Below, one piece after another: positions 46,621-64,000 of a stretch of DNA of 64,000 nucleotides. A program made the translations under genes and the position numbers. Source of the stretch: Myoxocephalus aenaeus (taxonomy: Eukaryota; Chordata; Actinopteri; Perciformes; Cottidae); NCBI GenBank assembly GCA_038501785.1, contig JBAMJR010000070.1, forward strand, positions 4,379,501 to 4,443,500, written 5' to 3'. The notes under the pieces are model-generated. The model saw only the letters and a list, made by a program, of their open reading frames with translations, was not told where the DNA came from and made no database searches. Numbering within the stretch: the stretch's first letter is position 1; the number at the start of each line of letters is the position of its first letter.

Positions 46621-49600
46621 TACACACACACACACACACACACTCTTCCTTGTTGTCATATTGTAAATAACAACCACAGACTCTAAGAGAAAAAAAAGAA
46701 AAACCTACTCCCTCCTTTACATAGCGCAAGCGTAATGAATTAGCCTTCAGCCAATCAGAGGAGAGCCGCATCCAAAGGTTTCTGCATGCTACTGCCTACC
46801 TGCACCACAGTGACATGAAAAAAAGTAAAATATAAGAGTCGAGTCACTGGGCAGCCGACGCAGTCCACCGTACGCCGGTCCTGTAACTTAAACGTCTGCG
46901 ACTGAACCGGAGGAAGGTGGTGAGTTCATGGCCGCCATGATGCTTCTTTATCTGCTGAAGTTGTCTCAGTTTTTTTTTTATTTTATTTTTTTTGGTTTGA
47001 GGTCGGTTGGGTTCATGCAGGAGTTTCATTACCGAACGGTGGACATTTGTATAGTGTGGTTCATTTTCTAAATGTGTGATAAATAAAAACAAGGAAAGAT
47101 TTCTCTAAACGCTTTCTTCTCCCGAGACTCTGTTCGCTCGCCGTCACCCGCTGGGTCTGAGCTCATCGTCCATTCATGTTCCCGGGTCCCCAAAAAAAAA
47201 AAGTCTCAGAAACCTTATCCCCGGAGTTCTGATTTTAAATTTGCGTAATTGGAGTAACTTAACATTTGAGAAGCTAAATAACTAATTGAATGAACTGATT
47301 CATGTCTGCGGCGCTTGTCTCCTTGTGTTTTAAAATTGGGGGAAAAAGCAGTTTCCCCCTTTAAAGCCACGAGACTCCTTTATTCCCCCAAAGTGATTTT
47401 ACTGAGCAGGTTACTGAAGTTCAGTTTTGAGATTTTGTGAATTCAAACTAACACTTTTTAAACACAACAACACACAAAGTAGCCGGTGGCGCTCTGGGTC
47501 CGAGAGCTGAAATCACTGTTTTTGTAAATGGAGTCCGGTGGCTTTGAGAGAATAAATAACCATCTGGAAAATAATCCAAGTATTAAAAATACTCTGGTCT
47601 GTAAGTTAAGATCTAATCAAACCTTGTGGCTCAAGGAAAATATATTACTTTACGAGTATTCTATAACTTTTCTTTACCTATATATTCATATTTTACAATG
47701 ACTTACTTTTAAGACAGACGCGGACTTAAAATATGACTCATATTTTTCTAAATAGTACCTATGACCTTTTTTTAAACATACTATTCATACATATACTTTA
47801 AGTTATGACTATTTATTATGGAACTGTTGACTTGTTTTAAATGACAATTTAAACAAAGAAAACAAACATCCATTCATAATATTTTAATCTGCATCACTTT
47901 GAACAACAAAATCCCTGTAAACATTACAAAAATCAGCACCTGTGTCAGGAAAAGAGTGGTCCATGTTTAAGAAGAGTGAAACATTAATAACCTGCATTTC
48001 AGATTTCAACAACTGAGTTTTACTGTTTTATGAATCAAATAGTACTTTCTTTTTTTTTTTACATTTAAACTTATTTTTTCCACTTTAATTGAAGTTCAAA
48101 CACTTTCAGAAACATGTAAATACTTCAGGCTTTTGTTCCTGATTGGCTTCTAGTTTTGTCCCGCCCCTCAAATCAGATTCAAAACCTCGGGAGCAGATTT
48201 CACCAACATGATGCGGTTGATATCAATAAAAGCGGCGTGTGTGCGTGCGCGTGTTTTAAATGCATCACTGAGAAAGCGAAGGCTCGTTTGAAGTCGGCAG
48301 TATGTGATCTTGAACATTTATATATTTAAAAAAGGGTTTATTTAAGCACCGGGTTTCAGTCTTTAACGAGAAAAGTACGAAGAGGAAGAGGAGGAAGAGG
48401 AGGCTGGTGTTGCTTCAAGTCTTCTGAGCACCAGAGGTCACATCAAAAGAGACAGAGAGGTGTGATTGTTGGTTCTTTACCCAACGAGAGGAAACGCGAC
48501 TCGTATTCACACTGATTGGACGTCACGTAGAGGAGAAATAAACTTCATGCAGGTTTTAAAGGTCAAGACAGACGGGACCGCTGAGAGGTGAGTTCTGTTG
48601 ACTCGAGGCAGAGAGACAGACTGGTTCACTGCGCTCTACTCGCACAGCAGATTTTAAATTCACTGAACTCAAATAGTTATTTTACAGAAAAAAAAAAAGT
48701 TCTTCTGGGTCTCGTGTGCAGCACAAATCAAAAACAATTGATTGAAATAATTGCAGTATTTAAAGGCAATTTAATATGTTTAATTATGGGTGTAAATAAT
48801 TACTGATAGTGGCTCAAACAATCAATGAACAGACAAAATGTTGAACATTCGCCGTTTCCAGCTTCTTAAAATGTGAGTTTTGCTGCTTTTCTGCATTTTA
48901 CACGATTTTAAAATGTAATCTCTTTTCGGTTCAGTCTGCTTGGACAAAATAACGCGAACATCAGCTCTCTGGACCGAGTCGGTACGAGTAGAGCACAGCT
49001 GCTGGAGACATGGATGAGACCTTTATTTGTGGTTTTGGTTGAGTTTGGTAAGAAGAAGACGAAGAAGAAGAAGCGCTCTCACCGAGGAGAGCGGCACGTG
49101 TGAAGTAGTGCTGGTTTCGTGGTTTCACATTAGCACCTGAACGCGTCACTAAGCGGCGTTCATAAGCCGGTGATGAACACTGGGACGTGTTCGCTGGTGC
49201 TTTGAGAGAAAAGGACGCGACACGTCGTGACTGATTTTTTTCCCAGTGGGCTCTGAAGGCATCGTGAGTTCAACAAAATAAAAGTTGCAGCCCTGACTGG
49301 AACTTTTCCCCCTAAACTTACAAAAACAACAAATTTGCTGGTTCCAATGTTTTTTTTCTGTTTTATAATTCAACCGAACATCGTTGAGTTTTGGACAAAA
49401 CATTTCTAGATGTTCTAATTTCCTTTTGTTTGTGTGACCATTAATGTAATACGATTTTTTAGATATTAAGATATCTAAAGATTAATATATATATTAATCA
49501 ATTAAAGAAAGCAGCAGGACGAAGACTCCGTCTTTTCTTTAAAGGTTTCAGAAACTGAAATTTGTTTTCTGATGAAACTTAAACAAGACGGAGGAACAAA

Positions 49601-50359
49601 CTCTACATTTTGGAAATATAAATTACTTAAAAAAAAAGAAAATCTATCAATTATCATGATTTCTCAGTGTAAACTGAAATAGTTTGGTTTTGGACTGTTA
49701 TACGGGGGAAAAAAAGACGACATTTTCCTGATTGATAAAAGTCCAAAGTTTGGTTTCAGTTATTGTTTTTCATATATAAAACTTCGCAAAATATGTTTTA
49801 GTAACACATTTGCTGTAAGTTCTGTTAGTTGGGCAACTAATAGTTTTCCTTATTGATTAATCTGCAAATTTCCTCCATTCATATTTTAGTCTATAAAATG
49901 TGTTATTTTAGTCCAAAAAACAAGAATGTTCGGTTCATGTCCGACCGGAAACAGAAACTCTCGGCGGCTCGGAGACGATAATCATCGTGATCGTTGCGGA
50001 TCGGCGTTCCTGTAGAAAACATGACGGGAGGATTTTGGTCCGTGAAGCTAGAATTGAATCGTCTCCTCTCACTGAAGTTTGAATTTTACAGAAGAGGAAG
50101 ATTTGTTGACAGAAGAAAAATCACCCAAAAAAAAACATATGAAAATTTTTTTTTTTTTCAAAACAGGTGTAAAAAAAAAAAGGGAAAAACAGCGTCGAAA
50201 TTCAGCTTCAAATATTCCCAGTTTTCCTGAAGCTTTCTCGCATTGTGTGACAAGTCGTCTGGCTTTCCTGAAGTGAAGGGGTGTGTGTGTGTGTGTGTGT
50301 GTGTTTGTGTGTGTGAGTGTAAGGCCTTTGTCGTCGATCCACAGAAGGGAAAAGTCGAG
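46394..50359. other. Convergent intergenic region CUL1-EZH2, including the EZH2 3' UTR
   Basis: No gene is supported on either strand. (CA)n lies at 46590-46642, a (GAAGAA) run at about 49052-49072, and AT-rich unique sequence fills the rest. The upper part should be the EZH2 3' UTR. Confidence 0.6.
49022..49027 (-). terminator. ezh2: Possible poly(A) signal of EZH2
   Basis: TTTATT on the plus strand reads AATAAA in EZH2 sense, about 1.33 kb after the stop codon. I saw no nearer canonical hexamer between here and the stop. Confidence 0.35.
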
Positions 50360-58067
<7,708 letters not shown>

Positions 58068-58074
58068 GGTCAAC

Positions 58075-60560
58075 CTGCAAAACAAACAGGAGGATGATGA
58101 AGGTTTCTACACACTGAATGCCTTTATGATTCAGTGTCACTATTAAGATTTATACTTTATGACTGGATTGTGGGGCTGAAACGCATGCAGGGATGTGAAT
58201 TGAAAATTTGGGCTGTGATTCAGATATCTGGAAGCCGTCTAAAAGAAACGGCAACAATATAAAACACGTGCATATTGAAGATGGTTCAAATGCAGGTGAA
58301 ATGAGTTCCCTCACCCCATTTGACAAATCTGCAGTTAACTGGAGGAAATTGAACAGGAAATGAATGTGTTCCTGACGCCGTGTAAATTACAGTCATCTGT
58401 CCATGTCAATTATTAACAAGATCCATTTGGCATCCCGAGAAGTCAGCATGAGTCCCTGCCTACCAGCCCGGCTGGTCTGACTGAGATCTCACACTTTCAA
58501 TTAGACATGTCAGACGGCTGTCATGGAGAGATGCCGGTTAGAAATGCGTCAGATCGTAAGAGATGTGGTCGACGGCAGTGGTATGACAGTTTGCCATCTT
58601 TAAAAACTACAGACCGAGTTGAGATCCAGTAAAAAAAAATCTGCCTCGGGCAAATGGTTAAAAAATAAAATAAGAAACATTTTTATTCTTAGAGAAGTAG
58701 ATAAGGAATGAGCTTTTCTTGCTTCTGAGAGACACGAAGTGTATGAAGAAACGCAAACGAGCATTGGAAATATCCCGGAAACAGGAGTTTAGTTGGGTAG
58801 AGGACATGGGCAAAACTTCAGATTAATATACTGAAAATAAGATTAAACATGATAATTAACGTTGGTCTTGGTTATTTGATAACTGCTAACAAATAAAACA
58901 ATTTTGCAGCTGAGTTCATATGATCCTCCTCATCAACCCTGTGGCTGTTTGACAAGACAGACAAAAACTATTTTAACATACTTGTACTTTACTTTAGTCC
59001 TTAAATGTTATGCTACTTTCTACTCTAGTATTGCAGTTTTTTTACTCAACTAAATTTGTTTGAACCTTATAACTTTTACATAGAAAAACATCATATTTGA
59101 TCAAACGTAAACCACTAATCTACCCAGAAGTATAAAGTATCTACACACATTAACATGAAAATATTCCGACAAGTATTAATTAGTGATAAACAGAATACAA
59201 TATTTACAATACAATTACACTTTTTAAAAGAACATTCTGCCTAATTAGCAGACTTATTTTCACTTTAAGCACATTTTGCTAATAATAGGCCTATTTCTGT
59301 ACTTTTATGTATAATCTTGAATTCAGGACATTTATTTGTGATGGAGTATTTTGAGATTGTGGAGACTCAAGGTGTGACACACCCTCACATGAAACACATT
59401 GATGCTGACAATATATGAAGTGTCAATCACTTTTTCTTTAAGTTCAGTAGTCACCCTTGTTTTTAAGAGCACCATCTCACAGCTCAGCCTCATCATCATC
59501 ATCATCATCATCTAACTATGCCCACTAACTGTCTTCCTCTCATATCCCCAGGACCATTTCCTTCAACACCTTTTCTTTTTTTATTAAAATACACATGACA
59601 CTTTCATTTTATGATATATACTTGTTTTAAAGTACAGGTACACACTCATTTTGGTTGTTTTTTTAACCATATTTATCTTTAAATTATGTCTCGATTACTA
59701 CACTGTTTATTGTTTTTATTGTTATGCTATGTTTATTATACACCGTTCACAAATTCAAATTCCTTTTATGTGCAACGTACTTGAGAACAATTATGATAAT
59801 TACATTTATTCTAGTGTAATAAAGACTTATTACAATACAAAATGTAATTTATGACATATTTTAAAACATGTGAATGTTTGTTTGATAGAGTTTTGTTTAG
59901 TTTTTCCTCTTTGAATTGCTCTTTCAAGAGTAACTCCTAATATGGTTGTATCCTATACAATAACAATAAAAGGCTGTATGTTGTATTTATTTTTCACTGG
60001 GTGAGCTACAAATAACAAGCAAGCTTCAAGCTAACGACAGCAAGTTTCTCCCATCAAATAAACCTTAAATTAAATATGTATTCTTATGGGTTAACCCTAC
60101 TTGATCCTATGAAATAATTACATTTATTCTAGTGCAATAAGGACTCTTATTCCAATACAAATTGTAATAGATTATACATGTGTTGTGAAAGTTGTTTTGT
60201 TTTTGTGGGCGTCTTTTTAATTGCCCTTATCAGGAGTAACTCCTAATACGGTTGTATCCTGTAAAACAAAAATAAAAGGCTTTATAGTGTATTTATTTTT
60301 TGAGCTAGCTACACATAAGCTAACGACAGCTGGTTTGTCTCCCACCTAAATGTGTCTCGTGTCATGAAAACCGCTTAAATCTCGCTCTGAAATATAACAA
60401 CATGATAGGCATTAGTTCATATTTAGTCGTGATGTTTTTCTCCCCCCAAAAAAAGTTCTCCAAGAGGGACAATAAACACATTTTGACACGTGTTTTTGTG
60501 GCTCGGCGCTAGCTAACAGTTTAGGTTTAGTTTGGCAAAAGCATCGCGAGCTCCTCTTAC
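58075..60560. other. EZH2 intron 1, with a diverged tandem duplication
   Basis: No coding sequence is supported. A unit of about 320 bp is present twice, at about 59775-60050 and 60105-60350. Shared landmarks in order are TAATTACATTTATTCTAGTG, AAGACT/AGGACTCTTAT, GTAACTCCTAAT, GGTTGTATCCT, AATAAAAGGCT and GCTAACGACAGC. A (CAT)n run lies at 59490-59512. Confidence 0.75.
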
Positions 60561-60650
60561 CTTCACGTGAGGCTCTGGCCTCATTCAACGGAGCGATCAG
60601 GGATCGATAGGACAAAAACACCGGGCAGAAGTCGTCCTTTGTGTTGGGGG
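60561..60650 (-). other. ezh2: EZH2 untranslated exon 1 (3' end defined, 5' end approximate)
   Basis: The minus strand reads CTCACGTGAAG|GTAAGAGG, a consensus donor, inside the CpG-rich promoter block. The next exon with a good acceptor is 57951-58074, which carries the ATG seven bases in. This matches the noncoding first exon of vertebrate EZH2. Confidence 0.6.
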
Positions 60651-61090
60651 GAGGGGGGCGTGAGGGGAGTGTTAGCTCGGAGCTAGCTATCCGTTAGCTC
60701 CCGGGAAAGGAGGAGGAAGCGAATCACTTTGCGCGAGACCGGCTTTTACGTAGCGACGACGTAAAAAGCTGCCGTTTCCCGCCGCTTTTGTCATAAAAAA
60801 GACTACGTGTTTATGGATAAGAAAATCACAAGAGTTTTAAATTCCACCCAACAAGATTTTTTGTCCGATTTCAATATTTCCTCGTCGGTAAAAAAGCTTT
60901 TCGGTTCAAACTGCTCGCCGTCTCTCGCGCACGCCCGCCCACTAACTGCTGCAAGCAGATTCAAGAGGCGCCAAACGTTTGGGCCAATCAGAGGAGCCGA
61001 CGTTAGGGGGGGGCGGCTTCTCAGTGTGCGGTCACGCGATTGGTCGGCCGGGCATCGCCGGTGCCAGCCAATGAGGACGCGCCGCCGGCG
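60650..61090 (-). promoter_or_regulatory. ezh2: EZH2 promoter: E2F and three CCAAT boxes in a CpG-rich block
   Basis: E2F-type sites are visible as TTTCCCGCC at 60775-60783 and GGCGCCAAA at 60967-60975 (reverse complement TTTGGCGCC). CCAAT/NF-Y boxes lie at 60984-60988, 61039-61043 (as ATTGG) and 61068-61072, regularly spaced over 90 bp. This is the architecture of cell-cycle genes, and EZH2 is an established E2F target. No TATA box was seen at the expected place. Confidence 0.6.
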
Positions 61091-62314
61091 GGGCCTGTAA
61101 CGGGGGACATGTGGACAGTTTCTCTTTGTTCTCTCGTGTGTCAACGGAATAAAAATAAAATCGGAAACGTAAAACAGCTTGATAATTGTGGCGGTTGAAT
61201 TATCAACAACCAGACTTGTGGTTTATATTTAATTATTCTCGAGTGTCGATGTCAACTGTCATGTTTGTAGACGTTTTAATAGAAAGAAACATCAAACATC
61301 CATTTTGAACTGTGTTTAATTCATGGGTACGTGAAGGCATCTTTGTCTCATTTATATATTCTGCCTCCTCCACCTGCTGACAGCTCCGGTGAGAGCAGCG
61401 ACAGAGGTGTCAGCTGTTCACCTCGGGCTGCACGCCTCCAATCGTAGTAGGTAAATGATAAACAGTGTGGTTTTACACACACAAGGTTGTAAAACACGCC
61501 AGTCTGCGAATGAAAGAGATTCCGTGGTCGCAGACAGCGAGGGCAAGGGTCGCCAAGTTTATTGAGCCCCGCCCCTTCTCAACAGGCATTGGCTGACAGC
61601 TCAACAGTGTGTCCATGCTGCGTTCATGGCAATTGGAAATACAAGGTAAGCGATATATTTTATTTTATTTTGTATAACAAGTAGATTACATATTATATAT
61701 TTTTTTCCATCATCAGTTTTTTGGTATCAGGGCATAAAAAAAACTCCATTACAGTCATTATGATCAGAAACTAAATAAAATATTATAAATCAAACACAAT
61801 ATATATTGACACAGCTTACATTTCATATCCCACTACTGTGCTTTACTACTGCAATCTAAGATATAAATGTGCTGCTTATTTTTCTTCTATTGTATGCCTG
61901 TTGTATTACTGTATTTGATTGTGTTCTTTACATTCCTGTAATGACGACTATGACAATAATAGGGAAGAAGGACAGTAGGAACAAAGGGTGAATGTCATAT
62001 CAATTAGCAGGACAACAGACAAATCCACACATTATTAATTCCAAGATGTATCATTAGCTGAGGAAATTAAAAAAGCTCCAGAACAGCTAATAAATGGAGG
62101 AATTTAATTGAATACCTCTTGTAAATGTCACATTTAGAGAAGCATCGCCCGTAAACAGGAACTCCTGTCAGCCAGCAGACGGCTCTGAACCTCATCAAAG
62201 TTTCCTCTCACATTCAGATCAGCACATTAAGTCGTTCGCGCAGAATCAAACTAAACCAGTTGCCCTCCGCTCTCTTTAGCTCCTGTATATCAGTGTTTAA
62301 CAGTATACTTGGCT
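61090..62314. other. Intergenic between EZH2 promoter and the FIIND-CARD gene
   Basis: No gene is supported. A TTTATT near 61558 (AATAAA on the minus strand) could end the FIIND-CARD transcript. The remainder is AT-rich, with a short CpG patch at about 61380-61440. Confidence 0.45.
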
Positions 62315-64000
62315 TCAGATCAACCCCAGATGTTCACAGAGGAACGGGTCGGCCTCACAGAGGATGTCAATCATCTCTGAACCGGCTGCTTCACCTTTCC
62401 TCCTCACGGTGTCGATAACAAAACGAGCTTTGTCCCTCTTGTTCGGCATCTCGTCTGCCGACTCCCTCTCGGCGTCGGTCATCACCGTTTTCTCCAACAG
62501 TTTGTCCAGCAGGCTCTTGAGCACGGGTCCCGAGATCCCCTCGACGAAGCTGCTCCGTATGGCCAACAGCCTCTCGGGGGAAGGGAGGTCCAGAGCGCTC
62601 GGCCCACAGGACTTTCGGCCTCCAGCGGACGAAAGACAAACCCGTCTTTCCCAGACACTGTGGGAGCTGTTGGAGTCTCTCAACAGCAGCCTGATGTGTT
62701 TCAGCGTCGTCTCCCAAGTCACCTGGAATGACGGGAAGTAGTTGTCATAGTCGTCACAGTCAAACTCGGCTTCTGTTGGCTGAACTAGAACCTGGTCGTC
62801 CTCGGGGCGAGTGGACAGGGTGTACTCCTGCTTCGGGTTCAGTTTACAGTGTGGGGACGTCTCTATGTAGCTCTCATCCCCAACTAACTTCTTCCTCCTC
62901 CGCAGGACATCCCAGAGCACCACGTTCCTCGGTAGCAGCAACACATTGAGGAGGGACTCGGGATCTGGGTCAGCCGGGGGCCGGTAGAACAGCAGAACCA
63001 GCGCTCGGACCGGGTCGGGCGGCGAGTCTTCATCCTTGACGTTACCGAAAGCAGAAAGCCCTGTGATGTTCACGACGACGTGAGTTTCCGTGATCGCGTG
63101 AGGGCCGATGAACTCGACGCCCTCGTCTTCCGCGTGAGCGACGGAGAGGAAGTGGCATCCGCCCGTGGAGCGGATCTCGCAGTGCGGGAGGTGAAGGCCG
63201 CGCACCGACTGCTGCTCGCATTTGATGTCAAACAGGGGTCCTGCAGGCTTCTTGCGATGCTGGGCCAGGAGCCTCCGGTCCCACGGGACGGTCCTGTAAA
63301 CCACGTCCCCTTCTCCGCCCATGAGGAACAGCAGGCCGGTCACGCTGCACCTGTACAGCCCTGGGCAGGTGCACTGGAACCTGTAGGTTTCATCGTTTTC
63401 ATCCGCAGCAATGTCAGGCGTGAAGTCCTCAAAGCTGCTTCTTAACATGTCGGGTGAGCTTTCAGCTCGTCTGAGGGCCTTGTTCTCCACGGAGGTTATT
63501 CCACTCAGCGAGGGCATGCTGCGAGAGCGGGACAGGCAGCTGGAGTCCCTCCTGCTGCAAAGAGCCGGTAGGCGATGAGCTGGCAGAGCGTTGGTGAAGG
63601 TGTAGTTCACGGCTGCAACAGGTGCGTCCGTTTCCATCGCGACGTCACCGCCTCCTCCTGGCTCACTTTCGGACCCCGAAGAGAAAAACTCCAATGCATC
63701 TTGTGCAACGCCTCCTTCGGTGAAGCCGGTTAAGGCCTGGATGACTGCGGGTTCGCCTTGTGTACACAGAGGTTCAGCAACGGTTGGGGTTATGGACTGA
63801 GAGCAGGAGGGTTTTCTGACACGTTTACATCTGGGGACACCATCTTCTCTGTCTTTTCTTTTTGGAAGTCGGAAACAAGGGTTTGAAGAACGTTCATATT
63901 TAGGAATTCGCCTTATAGAGCAGCCGAACATAACATTTTTGGGATAATCTGCAGCAGAGTATGAATCGTCGATGCTGGAGAGACCACCTGCTTCACTCAT
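62315..64000 (-). CDS. FIIND (ZU5-UPA)-CARD protein, NLRP1/CARD8-like, 5' end at or beyond window edge
   Basis: One uninterrupted minus-strand frame of 561 codons. Residues 1-200 are low-complexity and carry a bipartite basic stretch (KRKDRE, then CKRVRK, about residues 48-63). Residues about 205-450 form a FIIND: the ZU5 part runs to about 313 and the UPA part follows. Residues about 470-561 are a CARD ending DPFLCEHLGLI, most like those of NLRP1 and CARD8. By my alignment to human NLRP1, the catalytic His is at 289 (SVAH) and the cleavage Ser at 316 in GLSAFG, so the residue before the scissile bond is Leu315 rather than Phe. Known family role: self-cleavage yields a UPA-CARD fragment that nucleates caspase-1 inflammasomes when the N-terminus is degraded. 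No NACHT or LRR is present here. The ATG is the last codon in the window, so the protein may extend upstream. Confidence 0.85.
   Translation of the reverse strand: MSEAGGLSSIDDSYSAADYPKNVMFGCSIRRIPKYERSSNPCFRLPKRKDREDGVPRCKRVRKPSCSQSITPTVAEPLCTQGEPAVIQALTGFTEGGVAQDALEFFSSGSESEPGGGGDVAMETDAPVAAVNYTFTNALPAHRLPALCSRRDSSCLSRSRSMPSLSGITSVENKALRRAESSPDMLRSSFEDFTPDIAADENDETYRFQCTCPGLYRCSVTGLLFLMGGEGDVVYRTVPWDRRLLAQHRKKPAGPLFDIKCEQQSVRGLHLPHCEIRSTGGCHFLSVAHAEDEGVEFIGPHAITETHVVVNITGLSAFGNVKDEDSPPDPVRALVLLFYRPPADPDPESLLNVLLLPRNVVLWDVLRRRKKLVGDESYIETSPHCKLNPKQEYTLSTRPEDDQVLVQPTEAEFDCDDYDNYFPSFQVTWETTLKHIRLLLRDSNSSHSVWERRVCLSSAGGRKSCGPSALDLPSPERLLAIRSSFVEGISGPVLKSLLDKLLEKTVMTDAERESADEMPNKRDKARFVIDTVRRKGEAAGSEMIDILCEADPFLCEHLGLI

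Noticed and set aside
60807..61144. Frames on both strands across the EZH2 promoter
   Set aside because: Open only because the block is CpG-rich; it contains CCAAT and E2F motifs and no protein family features.
61555..61660. Possible exon ending at ACAAG|GTAAGC near 61645
   Set aside because: A good donor but no acceptor or coding context; resembles a dispersed TGCTGCGTTCATG sequence and connects to nothing recognisable.

Overview
The window is vertebrate nuclear DNA, almost certainly from a teleost fish. Its genes are intron-rich with GT-AG splicing. Long (CA)n/(GT)n microsatellites, LINE-type reverse-transcriptase remnants and fish-type dispersed repeats are abundant, and the best-recognised proteins are vertebrate-specific (claudin-11, PHC3, CUL1, EZH2, a FIIND-CARD protein). 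I assembled exon models by hand from reading frame, splice signals and phase. They are internally consistent: CUL1 totals exactly 776 codons plus stop, and the identified exons of PHC3, EZH2 and CLDN11 each sum to a multiple of three.

Layout. 62-2410 (-): CLDN11 in three coding exons, with a large minisatellite in its second intron. 3745-13931 (-): a Polyhomeotic-family PRC1 gene, best assigned to PHC3, with eleven exons ending in an FCS zinc finger and a SAM domain, plus a candidate first exon at 16347-16402. 16.4-18.7 kb: an intergenic and probably divergent promoter region. 18730-22640 (+): a small unrecognised gene with four or five exons and an RFX-like palindrome upstream. 25.2-46.3 kb (+): CUL1, with a CpG-rich putative 5' exon, a probable second untranslated exon and 21 coding exons. 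46.4-50.4 kb: the convergent intergenic gap. 50360-58067 (-): EZH2 coding exons, with an untranslated first exon near 60.6 kb and a promoter rich in CCAAT and E2F motifs. 62315-64000 (-): a FIIND (ZU5-UPA)-CARD protein of the NLRP1/CARD8 type, running off the window edge.

How the genes relate. PHC3 is a structural subunit of PRC1, EZH2 is the H3K27 methyltransferase of PRC2, and CUL1 is the scaffold of SCF ubiquitin ligases. EZH2/CUL1 adjacency and CLDN11/PHC3 proximity are each known vertebrate linkages; here the two blocks lie side by side within 60 kb. The remaining sequence is introns and intergenic DNA dominated by tandem repeats, decayed retroelements and dispersed repeats. I saw no tRNA, rRNA or CRISPR.

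Most noteworthy: a candidate in-frame 24-bp microexon in CUL1; a FIIND-CARD protein whose predicted self-cleavage site is Leu-Ser rather than Phe-Ser; a long upstream ORF ahead of CUL1; expanded acidic repeats in EZH2 and several repeat tracts in PHC3; CA/GT tracts abutting many splice sites; and the unrecognised RFX-box gene.
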